The notes: generated from the sequence alone by a model not told the origin. Counted from the first letter of the stretch, positions 18,366-27,335 are shown. The stretch is DNA of 64,000 bases from Alphaproteobacteria bacterium (GCA_017502865.1 JAFVUD010000006.1:81699-145698); one strand, 5' to 3'. A program made the numbers and translations.

Positions 18366-19394
18366 ATGAGTAAATCAGATATGATATTCGTATACGATAA
18401 AAAAGATGGAAGCCCTGTAATAAATCCACATTTTTTTAATAACAATATGTGGTTGACACAAAATCAAATAGCCCAATTATTTGATACAACTCAGGGAAAC
18501 GTCAGTAAACATATTACAAATATTTATTCTGATAGGGAATTACCAGAAATCACGACTCATTCCAAAAATGAATCGGTCGTGAATCGTGGTTTTAGGGGTG
18601 CTGTTAAAGAGCAGCTAGATGTTTATAATTTAGATGTGATAATTGCGGTCGGTTATCGGGTAAATTCTAAAAAAGCTACAGATTTTCGTATTTGGGCGAC
18701 AAATGTATTGCGTGAATATATACAAAAAGGTTTTGCTTTGGATGACGAAAGGTTTAAGCAAGGTTATCCTGATGATAAGCAATATTTCAAAGAATTGCGC
18801 GAAAGAATCAAAGAAATTCGTGCAAGCGAGCGAATGTTGTATCAACAAATTAAGGATATTTATGCTTTATCTGCAGATTATGATAATAACCGTCAGCAAA
18901 CAATGTTGTTTTTCGCAAAAGTTCAAAATAAACTTTTGTTTGCAATATCTGGCAAAACTGGGCCAGAAATAATTCATAGTAGGGTTGATTCAAATAAAGA
19001 AAATATTGGACTTACATCATTTAAAAATTCACCAGATGGTAGAGTCACAAAACAAGATGTTGAAATAGCAAAAAATTATCTGCAAGAGCCAGAAATGAAA
19101 GAACTACGGTATATAGTAAATTTATTTCTGGATTATGCAGAACACAAGGCGGAATCCGAAGAAAAGATATTTATGCGTGAGTGGGAAATTTTATTAGATG
19201 ACTTTTTGTCTTTTAATAAAAAAGAAATATTGCCACGGGCTGGGTCGATTTCTTTAGAAAAAGCGTTAGAAAAGGCCCATAATGAATATTTTAAATATCG
19301 TGAAAATTTAAAAATATCAGAAAAGAAAGAATCGGAAATAGAGCATAAAGAAGATATAAAAGAATTGGAAAAATTATTAAAAACGGTTGAATAG
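18366..19394 (+). CDS. RhuM-family protein
   Basis: Members of the RhuM family (named from Salmonella SPI-3) are carried on genomic islands and prophages; their biochemical role is unsettled. The signature is clear: ending of the first domain WLTQNQIAQLFDTTQGNVSKHI (an HTH-like segment, about residues 28-50), then KEQLDVYNLDVIIAVGYRVN and FRIWATNVLREYIQKGF. The C-terminal half is helical and charged. I chose ATG 18366 because of the AGGA site and the promoter immediately upstream. Lys/Ile/Asn-rich codon use is more AT-rich than in the neighbours, in keeping with transfer. Confidence 0.92.
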   Translation: MSKSDMIFVYDKKDGSPVINPHFFNNNMWLTQNQIAQLFDTTQGNVSKHITNIYSDRELPEITTHSKNESVVNRGFRGAVKEQLDVYNLDVIIAVGYRVNSKKATDFRIWATNVLREYIQKGFALDDERFKQGYPDDKQYFKELRERIKEIRASERMLYQQIKDIYALSADYDNNRQQTMLFFAKVQNKLLFAISGKTGPEIIHSRVDSNKENIGLTSFKNSPDGRVTKQDVEIAKNYLQEPEMKELRYIVNLFLDYAEHKAESEEKIFMREWEILLDDFLSFNKKEILPRAGSISLEKALEKAHNEYFKYRENLKISEKKESEIEHKEDIKELEKLLKTVE

Positions 19395-19499
19395 TGTTGT
19401 ATTGACGATGTGATTATAATATATTGTTTTTACTATAAAAACACCACTTGAAAGAATCGGTTGATTTTATTGGGAATATTGTGTTATCCAATATATTAA

Positions 19500-19597
19500 G
19501 AAAGCCCAAAAGGGCTTTCGAGACTAGCAAGGTAAGTTTGCTAAGTGGATGTTACAAGCTTACTTTGCTCCGATTCACTTGTCAAATGAAAATTTGA
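19500..19597 (+). ncRNA. Structured leader upstream of the small basic protein
   Basis: Three consecutive hairpins lie before the ribosome binding site: GAAAGCCC/GGGCTTTC (19500-19519), an 11-bp stem AGCAAGGTAAG with CTTACTTTGCT (19526-19569, one G-U pair), and TCAAAT/ATTTGA with a GAAA loop (19582-19597). AAGAGGAG then precedes the ATG at 19618. The density of stems points to a regulatory leader or small RNA. Confidence 0.5.
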
Positions 19598-19617
19598 CTA
19601 ATAAGAGGAGTAAAACC

Positions 19618-19752
19618 ATGGCGAAAAAAGCGAATGGTATTCGTACTTCCAAAAGTGTTGCTTCTAAAGCTTCGGGGCTTTTAAGAGATAAGCGCACTTC
19701 TGCGAAGACGAAATCTGTTGCTGCTGCTGGTTTATGTAATCGTGGCAGATAA
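19618..19752 (+). CDS. Small basic protein, 44 aa
   Basis: Short Lys/Arg/Ser/Ala-rich protein (MAKKANGIRTSKSVASKASG, then LLRDKRTSAKTKSVAAAGL). It has an excellent ribosome binding site (AAGAGGAG) and its own terminator just after the stop, which supports a real gene. Similar short S-K-A-rich proteins occur on mobile elements, but I cannot assign a function. The composition suggests nucleic acid binding. Confidence 0.7.
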   Translation: MAKKANGIRTSKSVASKASGLLRDKRTSAKTKSVAAAGLCNRGR

Positions 19753-19757
19753 AACTA

Positions 19758-19781
19758 AACCGGTCGTATGGCCGGTTTTTT
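19758..19781 (+). terminator. Terminator of the small basic protein gene
   Basis: AACCGG / CCGGTT stem followed by TTTTTTAT. Confidence 0.85.
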
Positions 19782-19844
19782 ATAATAATATTGAAAAAAT
19801 AATATGTTGGAATATAATCATAATGTTTATAAAAAGGATACGAC

Positions 19845-20174
19845 ATGAAGAAAGCTATAATGTTGTTTTTTGTATGTTTGTTGACCGCGTGTTCTTCTAA
19901 TGAGCAATATGATTGTCATATTATCATAAAATATTACGATTGGACACGAGAAAAATTATGCGATGCTCCCTGTGATGAATGGAAAATCATAGAATCTTCT
20001 ATAAAAGAAAGAATTGAAGAAAAGCATGAAATTGTTTCTAGTAAAGAATTAAACCAATTTGTGCAATCTAAATACGACAATATGGATTTTGTTAATTCTG
20101 CGGATAAATATTTTACAGATAAAACAGGAAAACAACCAATGCAGATTATAAAATTGGATTGTAAAAAATTATGA
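19845..20174 (+). CDS. Small lipoprotein of the island
   Basis: The N-terminus MKKAIMLFFVCLLTACSS is a lipoprotein signal with lipobox LTAC (Cys16). The mature part is about 93 residues, with four further cysteines (CH, CDAPC, and Cys near the C-terminus) that could form two disulphides. AAAAAGGATACGAC precedes the ATG. I do not recognise the family. It is the gene nearest the tRNA-fMet attachment end. Confidence 0.65.
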   Translation: MKKAIMLFFVCLLTACSSNEQYDCHIIIKYYDWTREKLCDAPCDEWKIIESSIKERIEEKHEIVSSKELNQFVQSKYDNMDFVNSADKYFTDKTGKQPMQIIKLDCKKL

Positions 20175-20278
20175 TAATAAAAAATTAGTTATACTTATTT
20201 TGTTATCATTTAGTTCAAACGTGGTGAAAAAACATCATTTAACTTTTGAACTTTTTGTAGTTGTTGGAAACCAAACAT

Positions 20279-20302
20279 AAAACCGCCCTTATGGACGGTT
20301 TT
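20279..20302. terminator. Terminator between lipoprotein gene and tRNA-fMet
   Basis: AAAACCGcCC / GGaCGGTTTT hairpin with TTAT loop. It can stop the island transcript and, on the minus strand, the tRNA-fMet transcript. Confidence 0.75.
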
Positions 20303-20310
20303 ATAAATCT

Positions 20311-20387
<77 letters not shown>

Positions 20388-20400
20388 ATAAAGCCCACAT

Positions 20401-20428
20401 ATTATATATTTTTTTGAGTAATAGTCAA
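20401..20428 (-). promoter_or_regulatory. Promoter of tRNA-fMet
   Basis: On the minus strand TTGACT (20423-20428), 16-base spacer, TATAAT (20401-20406), 13 bases before the tRNA 5' end. Confidence 0.75.
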
Positions 20429-20465
20429 ATAAAAATTAAAAATACCGGATTTCTGCGGTTTTTAC

Positions 20466-20494
20466 TTGAAATAAATGGCGATTTGTGATATAAT
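20466..20494 (+). promoter_or_regulatory. Extended -10 promoter for the tail-fibre-like gene
   Basis: TTGAAA (20466-20471), 17-base spacer, TGATATAAT with TATAAT at 20489-20494. Confidence 0.8.
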
Positions 20495-20501
20495 GCGGCC
20501 A

Positions 20502-20535
20502 AGACACAACGAAAATCGTTGGGTCTATTTTTTTT
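20502..20535 (+). terminator. Terminator-like hairpin inside a 5' leader
   Basis: Starting at the expected +1, AGAC-a-CAACGA-aaa-TCGTTG-g-GTCT folds into a ten-pair stem followed by A and eight T. It has every feature of an intrinsic terminator but lies between the promoter and the start codon at 20577. Confidence 0.75.
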
Positions 20536-20576
20536 ACCTTGCAAAGGATTTTAATGAAAAAAATGGAGATTTAACC

Positions 20577-21029
20577 ATGGCACGTGCAATTCAAATTCGC
20601 CGGGGAACAGCCCAGCAGCATGCGGATTTTACCGGAAAAATCGGTGAAGTGACCATGGATACAACAAATAATACATTACGAATTCATGACGGTGCCACAG
20701 TTGGTGGTACGGTATTAGCAAAAAAAACAGAAATTCCGGATTTATCAAGTTATATGAAAAGACCCGATTATTTTAATAGAACAAGAGCACAAAATGGTAT
20801 TATTTACTATGCTGATTGCGATTACCTGGCATTAATGGCCAAAGGTGTGGGAGATGAAGCAACATTACATGTTTCACAAAATGCAGATATGTCGAATGCA
20901 GTTCGTATTGCAGAAGTTTTCATTGTTGCTGCAGGACAAATATTTTTTGACATCCAAGCCATTATCCCCAAGGGGTGTTATTATAGATTTGAAAACGTTG
21001 ATGAGATAAGATTGTGTAAAATGATATAA
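20577..21029 (+). CDS. Phage tail-fibre-like protein, 150 aa
   Basis: The first 50 residues (ARAIQIRRGTAQQHADFTGK, IGEVTMDTTNNTLRIHDGAT) match the N-terminal module found in phage tail fibres, hyaluronidase-like tail proteins and tropism determinants. The remaining 100 residues are short and unassigned (TLHVSQNADMSNAVRIAE). No other phage genes are nearby, so this looks like a domesticated or orphan cargo gene. The start is ATG 20577, preceded by TGGAGATTTAACC. Confidence 0.75.
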   Translation: MARAIQIRRGTAQQHADFTGKIGEVTMDTTNNTLRIHDGATVGGTVLAKKTEIPDLSSYMKRPDYFNRTRAQNGIIYYADCDYLALMAKGVGDEATLHVSQNADMSNAVRIAEVFIVAAGQIFFDIQAIIPKGCYYRFENVDEIRLCKMI

Positions 21030-21055
21030 AAATCGGGGGCATCCCCCGATTTTTA
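21030..21055. terminator. Bidirectional terminator
   Basis: AATCGGGGG / CCCCCGATT stem with CAT loop and T-run, between convergent genes. Confidence 0.85.
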
Positions 21056-22168
21056 TTTTTTCATTGATGTTTTTAAGACTTTTTGCAAGTCTATATTTCT
21101 GACATCAAAACGATATAAGTTTTTGGTTGCGTTTTTGATTTGGTTTTCATATTTTTTTGGATTTTCTACAACGTCTAATAAAATTTTAGATAATGTTTCA
21201 TAATCTTTGGGTGGGAACAATATTCCCGCATCGCCATTTAACAATATTTCAGATGGTCCAGATGGAACATTTGACGATATTGCAAGTGTTTGTAAAATCT
21301 GGGCTTCGGTTAAAACAACGGGTAATCCTTCGCCAATGGTTGTGGATGATGACAATATTAATGCCAACGCCCCAGATATTAAATAGTATGGTTCATCAAT
21401 TCGTCCACAAAAAACAATATTTGGATTATTCGCAGCCAATTGTTCAAGATGTTCTTTTTGGACACCGTCGCCAACAATATACAGTTTAACATCTTGATTT
21501 TTTTTATAGAATAAATCAAATGCTTTGATAACCGTAATCAGGTCTTTGTCGGCACCATCCAGTCTGGAAACATGTATAAAATATTTTTCATTTGGTGGTG
21601 TTTGTTTTTTTGCCGCATGTTGAATTTCAGTAATATTTAATGGATTGTAAAGACGGACAATTTTATTTTTGTGTTCTGGATATATATCAATAAAAGCATT
21701 TAGAAAATTATCTGATAAGCAAACTAATTTATCGTATGAAGATAATTTCTGAATTAAATTATTACGATTAAAAAATAAAATACTGCCATGACACCATGCA
21801 ATTTTTGTTTTGTTTATATTGCGTAATTCTGGTTCAAAAGAAAAGTTACAAAAGTCAATAATGATATCAAACTTGTTCAATATATATTGATAATTGTTCC
21901 GTTTTCTGGTCAGGATTCGTATAGGTTTTAATAAAATTTTCCACAAAAAGAAATGGATATGCTTCTCGGGATGCACAGATATATCATCTATCAAATGTAT
22001 GCCATTGGACGTGAAATAATCCAAAAAATATTTGTCTGAAACCTTGTGACGGGATAATACAGTTATATCGTATTTATCACGTAATTCAGATAAATACTGC
22101 AACAGTATTTTTTCAATCCCACCCATAACAATTTGATTCATACAAAAAACAATGCGTTGTTTTTGCAT
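21053..22168 (-). CDS. GT4-family glycosyltransferase
   Basis: A 371-residue GT-B fold retaining glycosyltransferase. The N-terminal domain begins CMNQIVMGGIEKILLQYLSE (the GGIE motif for acceptor binding). The C-terminal domain carries YFIHVSRLDGADKDLITVIKAF and the donor-binding segment GEGLPVVLTEAQILQ with the conserved EX7E-type glutamates. It is the last of three glycosyltransferase genes read as one minus-strand operon, probably for LPS core/O-antigen or capsule. Confidence 0.9.
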   Translation of the reverse strand: MQKQRIVFCMNQIVMGGIEKILLQYLSELRDKYDITVLSRHKVSDKYFLDYFTSNGIHLIDDISVHPEKHIHFFLWKILLKPIRILTRKRNNYQYILNKFDIIIDFCNFSFEPELRNINKTKIAWCHGSILFFNRNNLIQKLSSYDKLVCLSDNFLNAFIDIYPEHKNKIVRLYNPLNITEIQHAAKKQTPPNEKYFIHVSRLDGADKDLITVIKAFDLFYKKNQDVKLYIVGDGVQKEHLEQLAANNPNIVFCGRIDEPYYLISGALALILSSSTTIGEGLPVVLTEAQILQTLAISSNVPSGPSEILLNGDAGILFPPKDYETLSKILLDVVENPKKYENQIKNATKNLYRFDVRNIDLQKVLKTSMKK

Positions 22169-22170
22169 TT

Positions 22171-23049
22171 TTAATCCTTTATTTTAATAATCGGCAGAAA
22201 ATCAAATAATAAAATCCATTTCTTTTTACGTTTTAACAATGGAATTACACCAAACAAACGATAACGCCAGTTTTTGCTGTGCTTAGGCATTACGACTGTA
22301 TTTATTGGTGTATCTTTGTGTGAATTCAAAAATTCTTGATAAAAAGCCGGGTGTTCTTCGCATATTTCCAGACGCACAGCCTTGGCTGCACGTTGCATCT
22401 TTTCAAAAGATGTTGTGGATGTATTGTTGCCATTCCAACGATAATTAACTAAAACATCCTGGATATTATGGAACTGTGTAAAAGGCCACAGTCGTGCCCA
22501 CAAACGATGATCTTCGGCGGGGGAATATTGTTCTTCGTATTTTATATTATGTTCATCCAAAACAGATTTTCGTATCATTGCAGCGGTATGCAATAAATAA
22601 CTTTCATGTGTCAAATGTATTTTTATATCAATATCATATTCCGGTGTTATATGTGTCCAGTTTCTGTCCCCAAACCATCGCAGCCAGCCCGACACCACCC
22701 CAACATTTGGATGTGTGTCCAAGAATTCAACCTGGCGTTCTAGTCTGTCTGGTACAGATATATCGTCATGGTCAAATATTGCAATATATTCACCACGTGC
22801 CAGTTCCAACAGGCGATTGCGTGATGCAGAAATACCCATATTTTTTTCGTTTTCGTAATATTTGATACGATCGTCATCATATGTTTGGATGATTTTTTTC
22901 AATTGTTTATTATTTGGACTGTCATTCAATATAATAAACTCAAAATCAGTAAATGTTTGATTTATAATTGATTCAATACATTCACATAAATGCCCAATGT
23001 TTGTATTATAAATTGGTGTTAATACAGATACACGTGGTGATTTTGACAT
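22171..23049 (-). CDS. GT2-family glycosyltransferase
   Basis: A 292-residue GT-A fold enzyme starting VSVLTPIYNTNIGHLCECIE, with the DxD-type motif in IAIFDHDDISVPDRLERQ. The aglycone side (HTAAMIRKSVLDEH, AEDHRLWARL) is typical of family 2 O-antigen transferases. The C-terminus is basic and hydrophobic (RYRLFGVIPLLKRKKKW), probably a membrane-surface anchor. One to three bases separate it from its neighbours. Confidence 0.9.
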   Translation of the reverse strand: MSKSPRVSVLTPIYNTNIGHLCECIESIINQTFTDFEFIILNDSPNNKQLKKIIQTYDDDRIKYYENEKNMGISASRNRLLELARGEYIAIFDHDDISVPDRLERQVEFLDTHPNVGVVSGWLRWFGDRNWTHITPEYDIDIKIHLTHESYLLHTAAMIRKSVLDEHNIKYEEQYSPAEDHRLWARLWPFTQFHNIQDVLVNYRWNGNNTSTTSFEKMQRAAKAVRLEICEEHPAFYQEFLNSHKDTPINTVVMPKHSKNWRYRLFGVIPLLKRKKKWILLFDFLPIIKIKD

Positions 23050-23052
23050 AAT

Positions 23053-24015
23053 TTAACCCTTGATTTTATATACAGTTATTTTGAAAATTTTTACACGACC
23101 GTTTTGTATCCTGAATACAAAACGCTTTATTTTGTTAATTATCCTGCCTAAAAATGTTTTTTTGGACGGAACCGGTAAAAAGGATTCTATATATCTTTTA
23201 CCGAACATTCTCTCTAAATCTTCGCGATACTTTTTATTGGTTAAATATTCACTTTGCATAAATAAAATATTCAAGAAAGTGCGATTTATAGCATTGCGTT
23301 CATTTGAATTGCGTGATTTTGATAATTGGTTAATTTTTGATAGTATTTCAATACTGTCACGAACGCGTTTTTCGTGTCTTTTATTATCGTGAACAGTGCT
23401 GTTCGGGTTTGAACGATAATGATAAAATACCGTATTGTTAAAACTGACTGATTTTGCACCAAAAAGCAATTCAAGTAATGTTATATTATCTTCGTAATAT
23501 AAGCCAGATGGGAAGCGAATGTTCTGGAACAATTTGTGCTTAAATAACTTTGAGCATACAGACCCATTGGTTATATACGACAACGCCGATGATAAATCAT
23601 TTATAACGCATGTTGGGTGTTTATCAATACTGTGTGTATTAAACTTTTCAACAATCCTTAATACCCCGCAAGCGACATCAGAATCATTTGTTTCACATTG
23701 TTTATAAAGAGTTTCATAAAAATCATTATCTAGCCAATCGTCTGAATCCAAGAATCCGATATAATCCCCAGTTGCAATATCAAGTGCAGAATTACGAGCA
23801 ACGCTTTGCCCCATATTTTTTTGATTTAAAACCGTGACATGTTTATTGTTTTCCAATTGTTTTAAATATGCGATGGTGTCAGGATTAGAAGAGCCATCAT
23901 TTACGACAATGATTTCTAAATCAGAAAGTGTTTGGTTATACAGTGATTCCAGTGCGGTCTGGATGTATTCGGGTTCAGTATTAAAAACTGGTACAATGAC
24001 ACTTATTTTTGGCAT
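23053..24015 (-). CDS. GT2-family glycosyltransferase
   Basis: A 320-residue family 2 enzyme starting ISVIVPVFNTEPEYIQTALE, with VVNDGSSN and the DxD motif in GDYIGFLDSDDWLDNDFYE. The C-terminus is basic and ends with an amphipathic tail (GRIINKIKRFVFRIQNGRVK). It is the first gene of the three-gene glycosyltransferase operon, with AGGA before the ATG and a consensus promoter about 30 bases upstream. Confidence 0.9.
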   Translation of the reverse strand: MPKISVIVPVFNTEPEYIQTALESLYNQTLSDLEIIVVNDGSSNPDTIAYLKQLENNKHVTVLNQKNMGQSVARNSALDIATGDYIGFLDSDDWLDNDFYETLYKQCETNDSDVACGVLRIVEKFNTHSIDKHPTCVINDLSSALSYITNGSVCSKLFKHKLFQNIRFPSGLYYEDNITLLELLFGAKSVSFNNTVFYHYRSNPNSTVHDNKRHEKRVRDSIEILSKINQLSKSRNSNERNAINRTFLNILFMQSEYLTNKKYREDLERMFGKRYIESFLPVPSKKTFLGRIINKIKRFVFRIQNGRVKIFKITVYKIKG

Positions 24016-24045
24016 GATAAAATCCTGGGGGTTTATTGTCTGGGG

Positions 24046-24074
24046 ATTATAAGATAAAAAGCCAGTCCTTTCAA
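24046..24074 (-). promoter_or_regulatory. Promoter of the glycosyltransferase operon
   Basis: On the minus strand TTGAAA (24069-24074), 17-base spacer, TATAAT (24046-24051). Confidence 0.8.
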
Positions 24075-24178
24075 CTGTTTTTTTGGGTGTTATGAATAGT
24101 TATCCTAAGTTGTGTTGAAATAAATTTATTTTATTGCTATGGTACACGTATATATAAGTGTGTAAGACCGAGGATTAA

Positions 24179-24979
24179 GTGGCGGATAAAATAGATTTTA
24201 AGAAGAAATGGCGGCATTTCTGGCGTGATTTTTGGGGTTTTTGGCCGTTTCAGTGGATTATTGCAATTTGTCTGGCAATTCCAATTTGGTTTTCGTATTT
24301 GACAACACGTAAAGAATTTCGTGGTATGGAAATTTTTGAAGAGTATAAGAAAAAGCCCGCTATTTTCGTGGCGTGGCATGGACGCAGTATGATGTTGCCA
24401 CCGGTTATGTTGCTGGGGGGGATGCGGGGGTATGTCGTGACCAGTCAACATAAAGATGGACGTATGATGGCTAAAATCCAGAAGTTGTTTGGTATGCGGG
24501 CGATTTATGGTTCTACGTCCAAGGGGGGCGTGTCTGTGTTAAAGCAGGGGGTGCGTGTATTGCGTGATGGGCGGTATACGGTTTGTCTGTCGCCAGATGG
24601 TCCCAGTGGGCCAGCGATGAAAATGCATGATGGGGCGTTATATTTTGCCAAGATGAGTGGGGCACCGATTATCCCAGTTTGCTTTTCATGTTCACGGCCA
24701 TTGTTCCAGAAAAGATGGGACAGATATTTGGTGGCATTGCCTTTTTCCAAGGTGACATGTGAAATTGGCAAGCCGATATTTGTAGAGTCTAAGATTTCAG
24801 CCAAAGATTTTGAAGCCAAACGTCAATATATCGAAGATGTTATGGTGGAACAATTAAGACGTATGGATGCTGAATTTAATCTGGAACAGGTTGAACAGGG
24901 GATTAAGGCATCTGAATATAAACGCAGATTAAAAGCACAGCGGGCCGAAGCAAAATCGGCAAAAAAGCACAGGGGGTAA
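24179..24979 (+). CDS. DUF374 lysophospholipid acyltransferase-like protein
   Basis: An LPLAT-superfamily membrane acyltransferase of the DUF374 type: one N-terminal membrane helix (about 25-45), VAWHGRSMMLPPVML (catalytic His region), TSQHKDGRMMAKIQKLFGM, and SPDGPSGPAMKMHDGAL (acyl-acceptor motif). It starts at GTG, with GAGGATTAA just upstream. It lies in front of lpxK and lpxC, so it probably acylates lipid A or a lipid A precursor; this is inferred from context. Confidence 0.85.
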   Translation: MADKIDFKKKWRHFWRDFWGFWPFQWIIAICLAIPIWFSYLTTRKEFRGMEIFEEYKKKPAIFVAWHGRSMMLPPVMLLGGMRGYVVTSQHKDGRMMAKIQKLFGMRAIYGSTSKGGVSVLKQGVRVLRDGRYTVCLSPDGPSGPAMKMHDGALYFAKMSGAPIIPVCFSCSRPLFQKRWDRYLVALPFSKVTCEIGKPIFVESKISAKDFEAKRQYIEDVMVEQLRRMDAEFNLEQVEQGIKASEYKRRLKAQRAEAKSAKKHRG

Positions 24980-24980
24980 T

Positions 24981-25883
24981 ATGAAAACGCCATGGTGGTT
25001 TAGACACAAGACGATTTTGGCATGTGTGTTGGTGCCTGTGTCGTGGTTGTATTATATAATAAGTAGGACTGTTTATTTTGTTCGCAGTTTGCGGCCATTA
25101 AAATCACGTCGCAAAATTGTATGTGTTGGTAATATTTTGGCCGGTGGTGTGGGCAAGACACCAATTGTGCGGGCGATTGCAAATCGTCTGGATTTACCGG
25201 TTGTTATGCGGGGGTATAAACGCAGTGCCAAGACTGGGTACGCCGGGGACGAAGCGACCATGTTGGCACGTGATGGGTTGGCGGTTCATGTTGGTGACAG
25301 AAAAAGTAATATCGTTTTGTTAAATAAACAAAAGTCTGTTAAACCAATCTTGATGGATGATGGTTTCCAAAATCCAACAATAAAAAAAGATTTGTCGATT
25401 TTGGTGTTTGATCAGGGACTGGGGTACGGTAATGGATTTTTATTACCAGCAGGGCCTTTGCGTGAACCAAAGCGGGCGGCAAAAAAAGCAGATGCGATTA
25501 TTGTTGTAAAAAGTAATAAGCCTAAAAAGAATTTCAAATTGCCAGATGGGGTGCCGGTGTTTTATGCAACAAACCAGACATTTAATCCGTATGATGAAGA
25601 AGAAAAAGTGGTGGCTTTTGCGGGAATTGGGTATCCAAAAAAATTCTTTAAATCGCTGAATAATGTGGTGGGAACACGGTCGTTTGCAGATCATTATCAA
25701 TATACAGATGAAGATATTGAACGGTTGATTATGTGGGCAGATAAAAAGGGTGCAAAACTGATTACCACAGAAAAAGACTGGGTGCGGTTGCCGGTGCAGG
25801 TGCAGGATAAAATCAAGTATGCTAAATTGCAGACTGTGATAGAAAATGCGTTTTATGATTGGCTAAAGGAGAAGTTGGCATGA
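24981..25883 (+). CDS. lpxK: Tetraacyldisaccharide 4'-kinase
   Basis: LpxK adds the 4'-phosphate to the lipid A disaccharide at the inner membrane. The protein (300 aa) has an N-terminal membrane-associated helix, a Walker A variant GNILAGGVGKTPIV, and motifs LMDDGFQNPTIKKDLSILVFD and LLPAGPLREP that are characteristic of LpxK. The stop overlaps the lpxC start (ATGA). Confidence 0.95.
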   Translation: MKTPWWFRHKTILACVLVPVSWLYYIISRTVYFVRSLRPLKSRRKIVCVGNILAGGVGKTPIVRAIANRLDLPVVMRGYKRSAKTGYAGDEATMLARDGLAVHVGDRKSNIVLLNKQKSVKPILMDDGFQNPTIKKDLSILVFDQGLGYGNGFLLPAGPLREPKRAAKKADAIIVVKSNKPKKNFKLPDGVPVFYATNQTFNPYDEEEKVVAFAGIGYPKKFFKSLNNVVGTRSFADHYQYTDEDIERLIMWADKKGAKLITTEKDWVRLPVQVQDKIKYAKLQTVIENAFYDWLKEKLA

Positions 25884-26815
25884 AAACTGTGAACAAAGAA
25901 GTGAAAATTTCAGGACAGGGGATTCATTCGGGGTTGCCGGTAAATCTGGTGATTAAACCCAGTGATAAGCCGGGCATCTTCTTTCGCCGGGTTGATATGG
26001 CGGGGACCGATTTGATTGCAGCGGTATATGATAATGTTGGTGAAACCAAGATGCGTAATACAACCGTTGGTATGACAGATGGGGCACATGTTCAAACCGT
26101 TGAACATTTGATGGCGGCGTTATTTATGGCCGGGGTGGACAGTGCAATTGTTGAAATTGATGGGGTGGAAACACCAATTCTGGACGGCAGTGCCGCACAA
26201 TTTTATGATGCAATTGTTGCAGCGGTTGATGCGGATAAATCAAAAATGAAACGCATTGTTGTAAAGCGTGAGGTGACAGCACATGCGGCAGAAATACTGA
26301 AACAATTGCCATGGTTTGTGCGGATTCAGTTGTGGATTATGAACAAGATTGCAGGGCGTAAATCAAATGGATTTGTTAAGTTAAGTCCAAATGATGGAAA
26401 AAGTCTGGATATCAAGGCGACTTTGATTTATCCAGAAAAAATCATTGGTAATCAATCGTATGAATATTCGTTTGATGGAACGAAAAAATCTGTTGATGTT
26501 TTTCGCAAAGATGTGGCACGGGCCAGAACGTTTGGCAAGTATTCTGAATGGGAGTATTTGAAAAAACGTGGAATGGGGCGTGGTGCAAATGAATCTAATG
26601 TAATTGCGTTGAATGATGCGGGGGACGGCACATTGAATGAACTGATTTGGGCAGATGAATTTGTGCGTCACAAGATTATTGATGCAATTGGGGATATGTT
26701 CACCAGTGGTGGTATGGTGTGTGGAAATCTGGAATCATACAAGGGCAGTCATGCGATGAATAATTTGGTGCTGAAAAAGTTATTCAGTAATCCAGATAAT
26801 TATGATATAATCTAG
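25880..26815 (+). CDS. lpxC: UDP-3-O-acyl-N-acetylglucosamine deacetylase
   Basis: LpxC catalyses the committed step of lipid A synthesis and is a zinc enzyme. Metal ligands are visible: the His in VQTVEHLMAALF, and the His and Asp in HKIIDAIGDM; the catalytic His is in KGSHAMNN. The start is ATG 25880, which overlaps lpxK by four bases and is preceded by AAAGGAGAAG; an upstream in-frame codon has no such site. Length (311 aa) is normal. lpxK-lpxC adjacency is uncommon, since lpxC usually follows the ftsZ cluster. Confidence 0.96.
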   Translation: MKTVNKEVKISGQGIHSGLPVNLVIKPSDKPGIFFRRVDMAGTDLIAAVYDNVGETKMRNTTVGMTDGAHVQTVEHLMAALFMAGVDSAIVEIDGVETPILDGSAAQFYDAIVAAVDADKSKMKRIVVKREVTAHAAEILKQLPWFVRIQLWIMNKIAGRKSNGFVKLSPNDGKSLDIKATLIYPEKIIGNQSYEYSFDGTKKSVDVFRKDVARARTFGKYSEWEYLKKRGMGRGANESNVIALNDAGDGTLNELIWADEFVRHKIIDAIGDMFTSGGMVCGNLESYKGSHAMNNLVLKKLFSNPDNYDII

Positions 26816-26839
26816 TGACATTAGGTAAGGATTGGTGTT

Positions 26840-27328
26840 ATGAAAAAGATTTTTGCAATTTTCGCAGTTGTTTTTGGATTGGCGGCATGTGGTGGTATGA
26901 TTAAAAACCAAAACGGCAGTCAGTATCTGGTGCAACTGGATGCGGAACCGATTGGTTGTACATTTTTGTATAAACTGGAATCAGAAGTGTCTGTTTATGA
27001 TGCAGATGATGCACGCAGATATCTGGAAAACCGCATTGTTGACCAGGCACGACCGGGTAATGCGTATTGGATTACATCACAGCGTACAAAACCAAATGAA
27101 TGGGTGATTTTTGGCCCAGAACGTTCTTTTGTTTTGGTGGCTAATGTTTATGATTGTCCAAATCCACAGCGTGTTCGCACCGCCAAGGATGGTGGGCCAG
27201 ATACTGTATCGGGCGAAGTTGTTTATCGGGCACCAGAATATTCAAACATGTATCAAACGCCGGCACCAAATGCCACCCCATGTGGCCAGGTTGTTTATGG
27301 GCAACTGATAGAATGTTATGAAAACTAA
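26840..27328 (+). CDS. Putative lipoprotein, 162 aa
   Basis: Lipobox LAAC at Cys17 in MKKIFAIFAVVFGLAACGG. The mature protein includes GSQYLVQLDAEPIGCTFLYK and a segment on aromatic residues (GNAYWITSQRTKPNEW). It has some resemblance to short envelope lipoproteins of the DUF4156 kind, but I am not sure. A terminator follows immediately, so the gene ends the lpx transcript or stands alone. Confidence 0.7.
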   Translation: MKKIFAIFAVVFGLAACGGMIKNQNGSQYLVQLDAEPIGCTFLYKLESEVSVYDADDARRYLENRIVDQARPGNAYWITSQRTKPNEWVIFGPERSFVLVANVYDCPNPQRVRTAKDGGPDTVSGEVVYRAPEYSNMYQTPAPNATPCGQVVYGQLIECYEN

Positions 27329-27335
27329 AAAAAAT

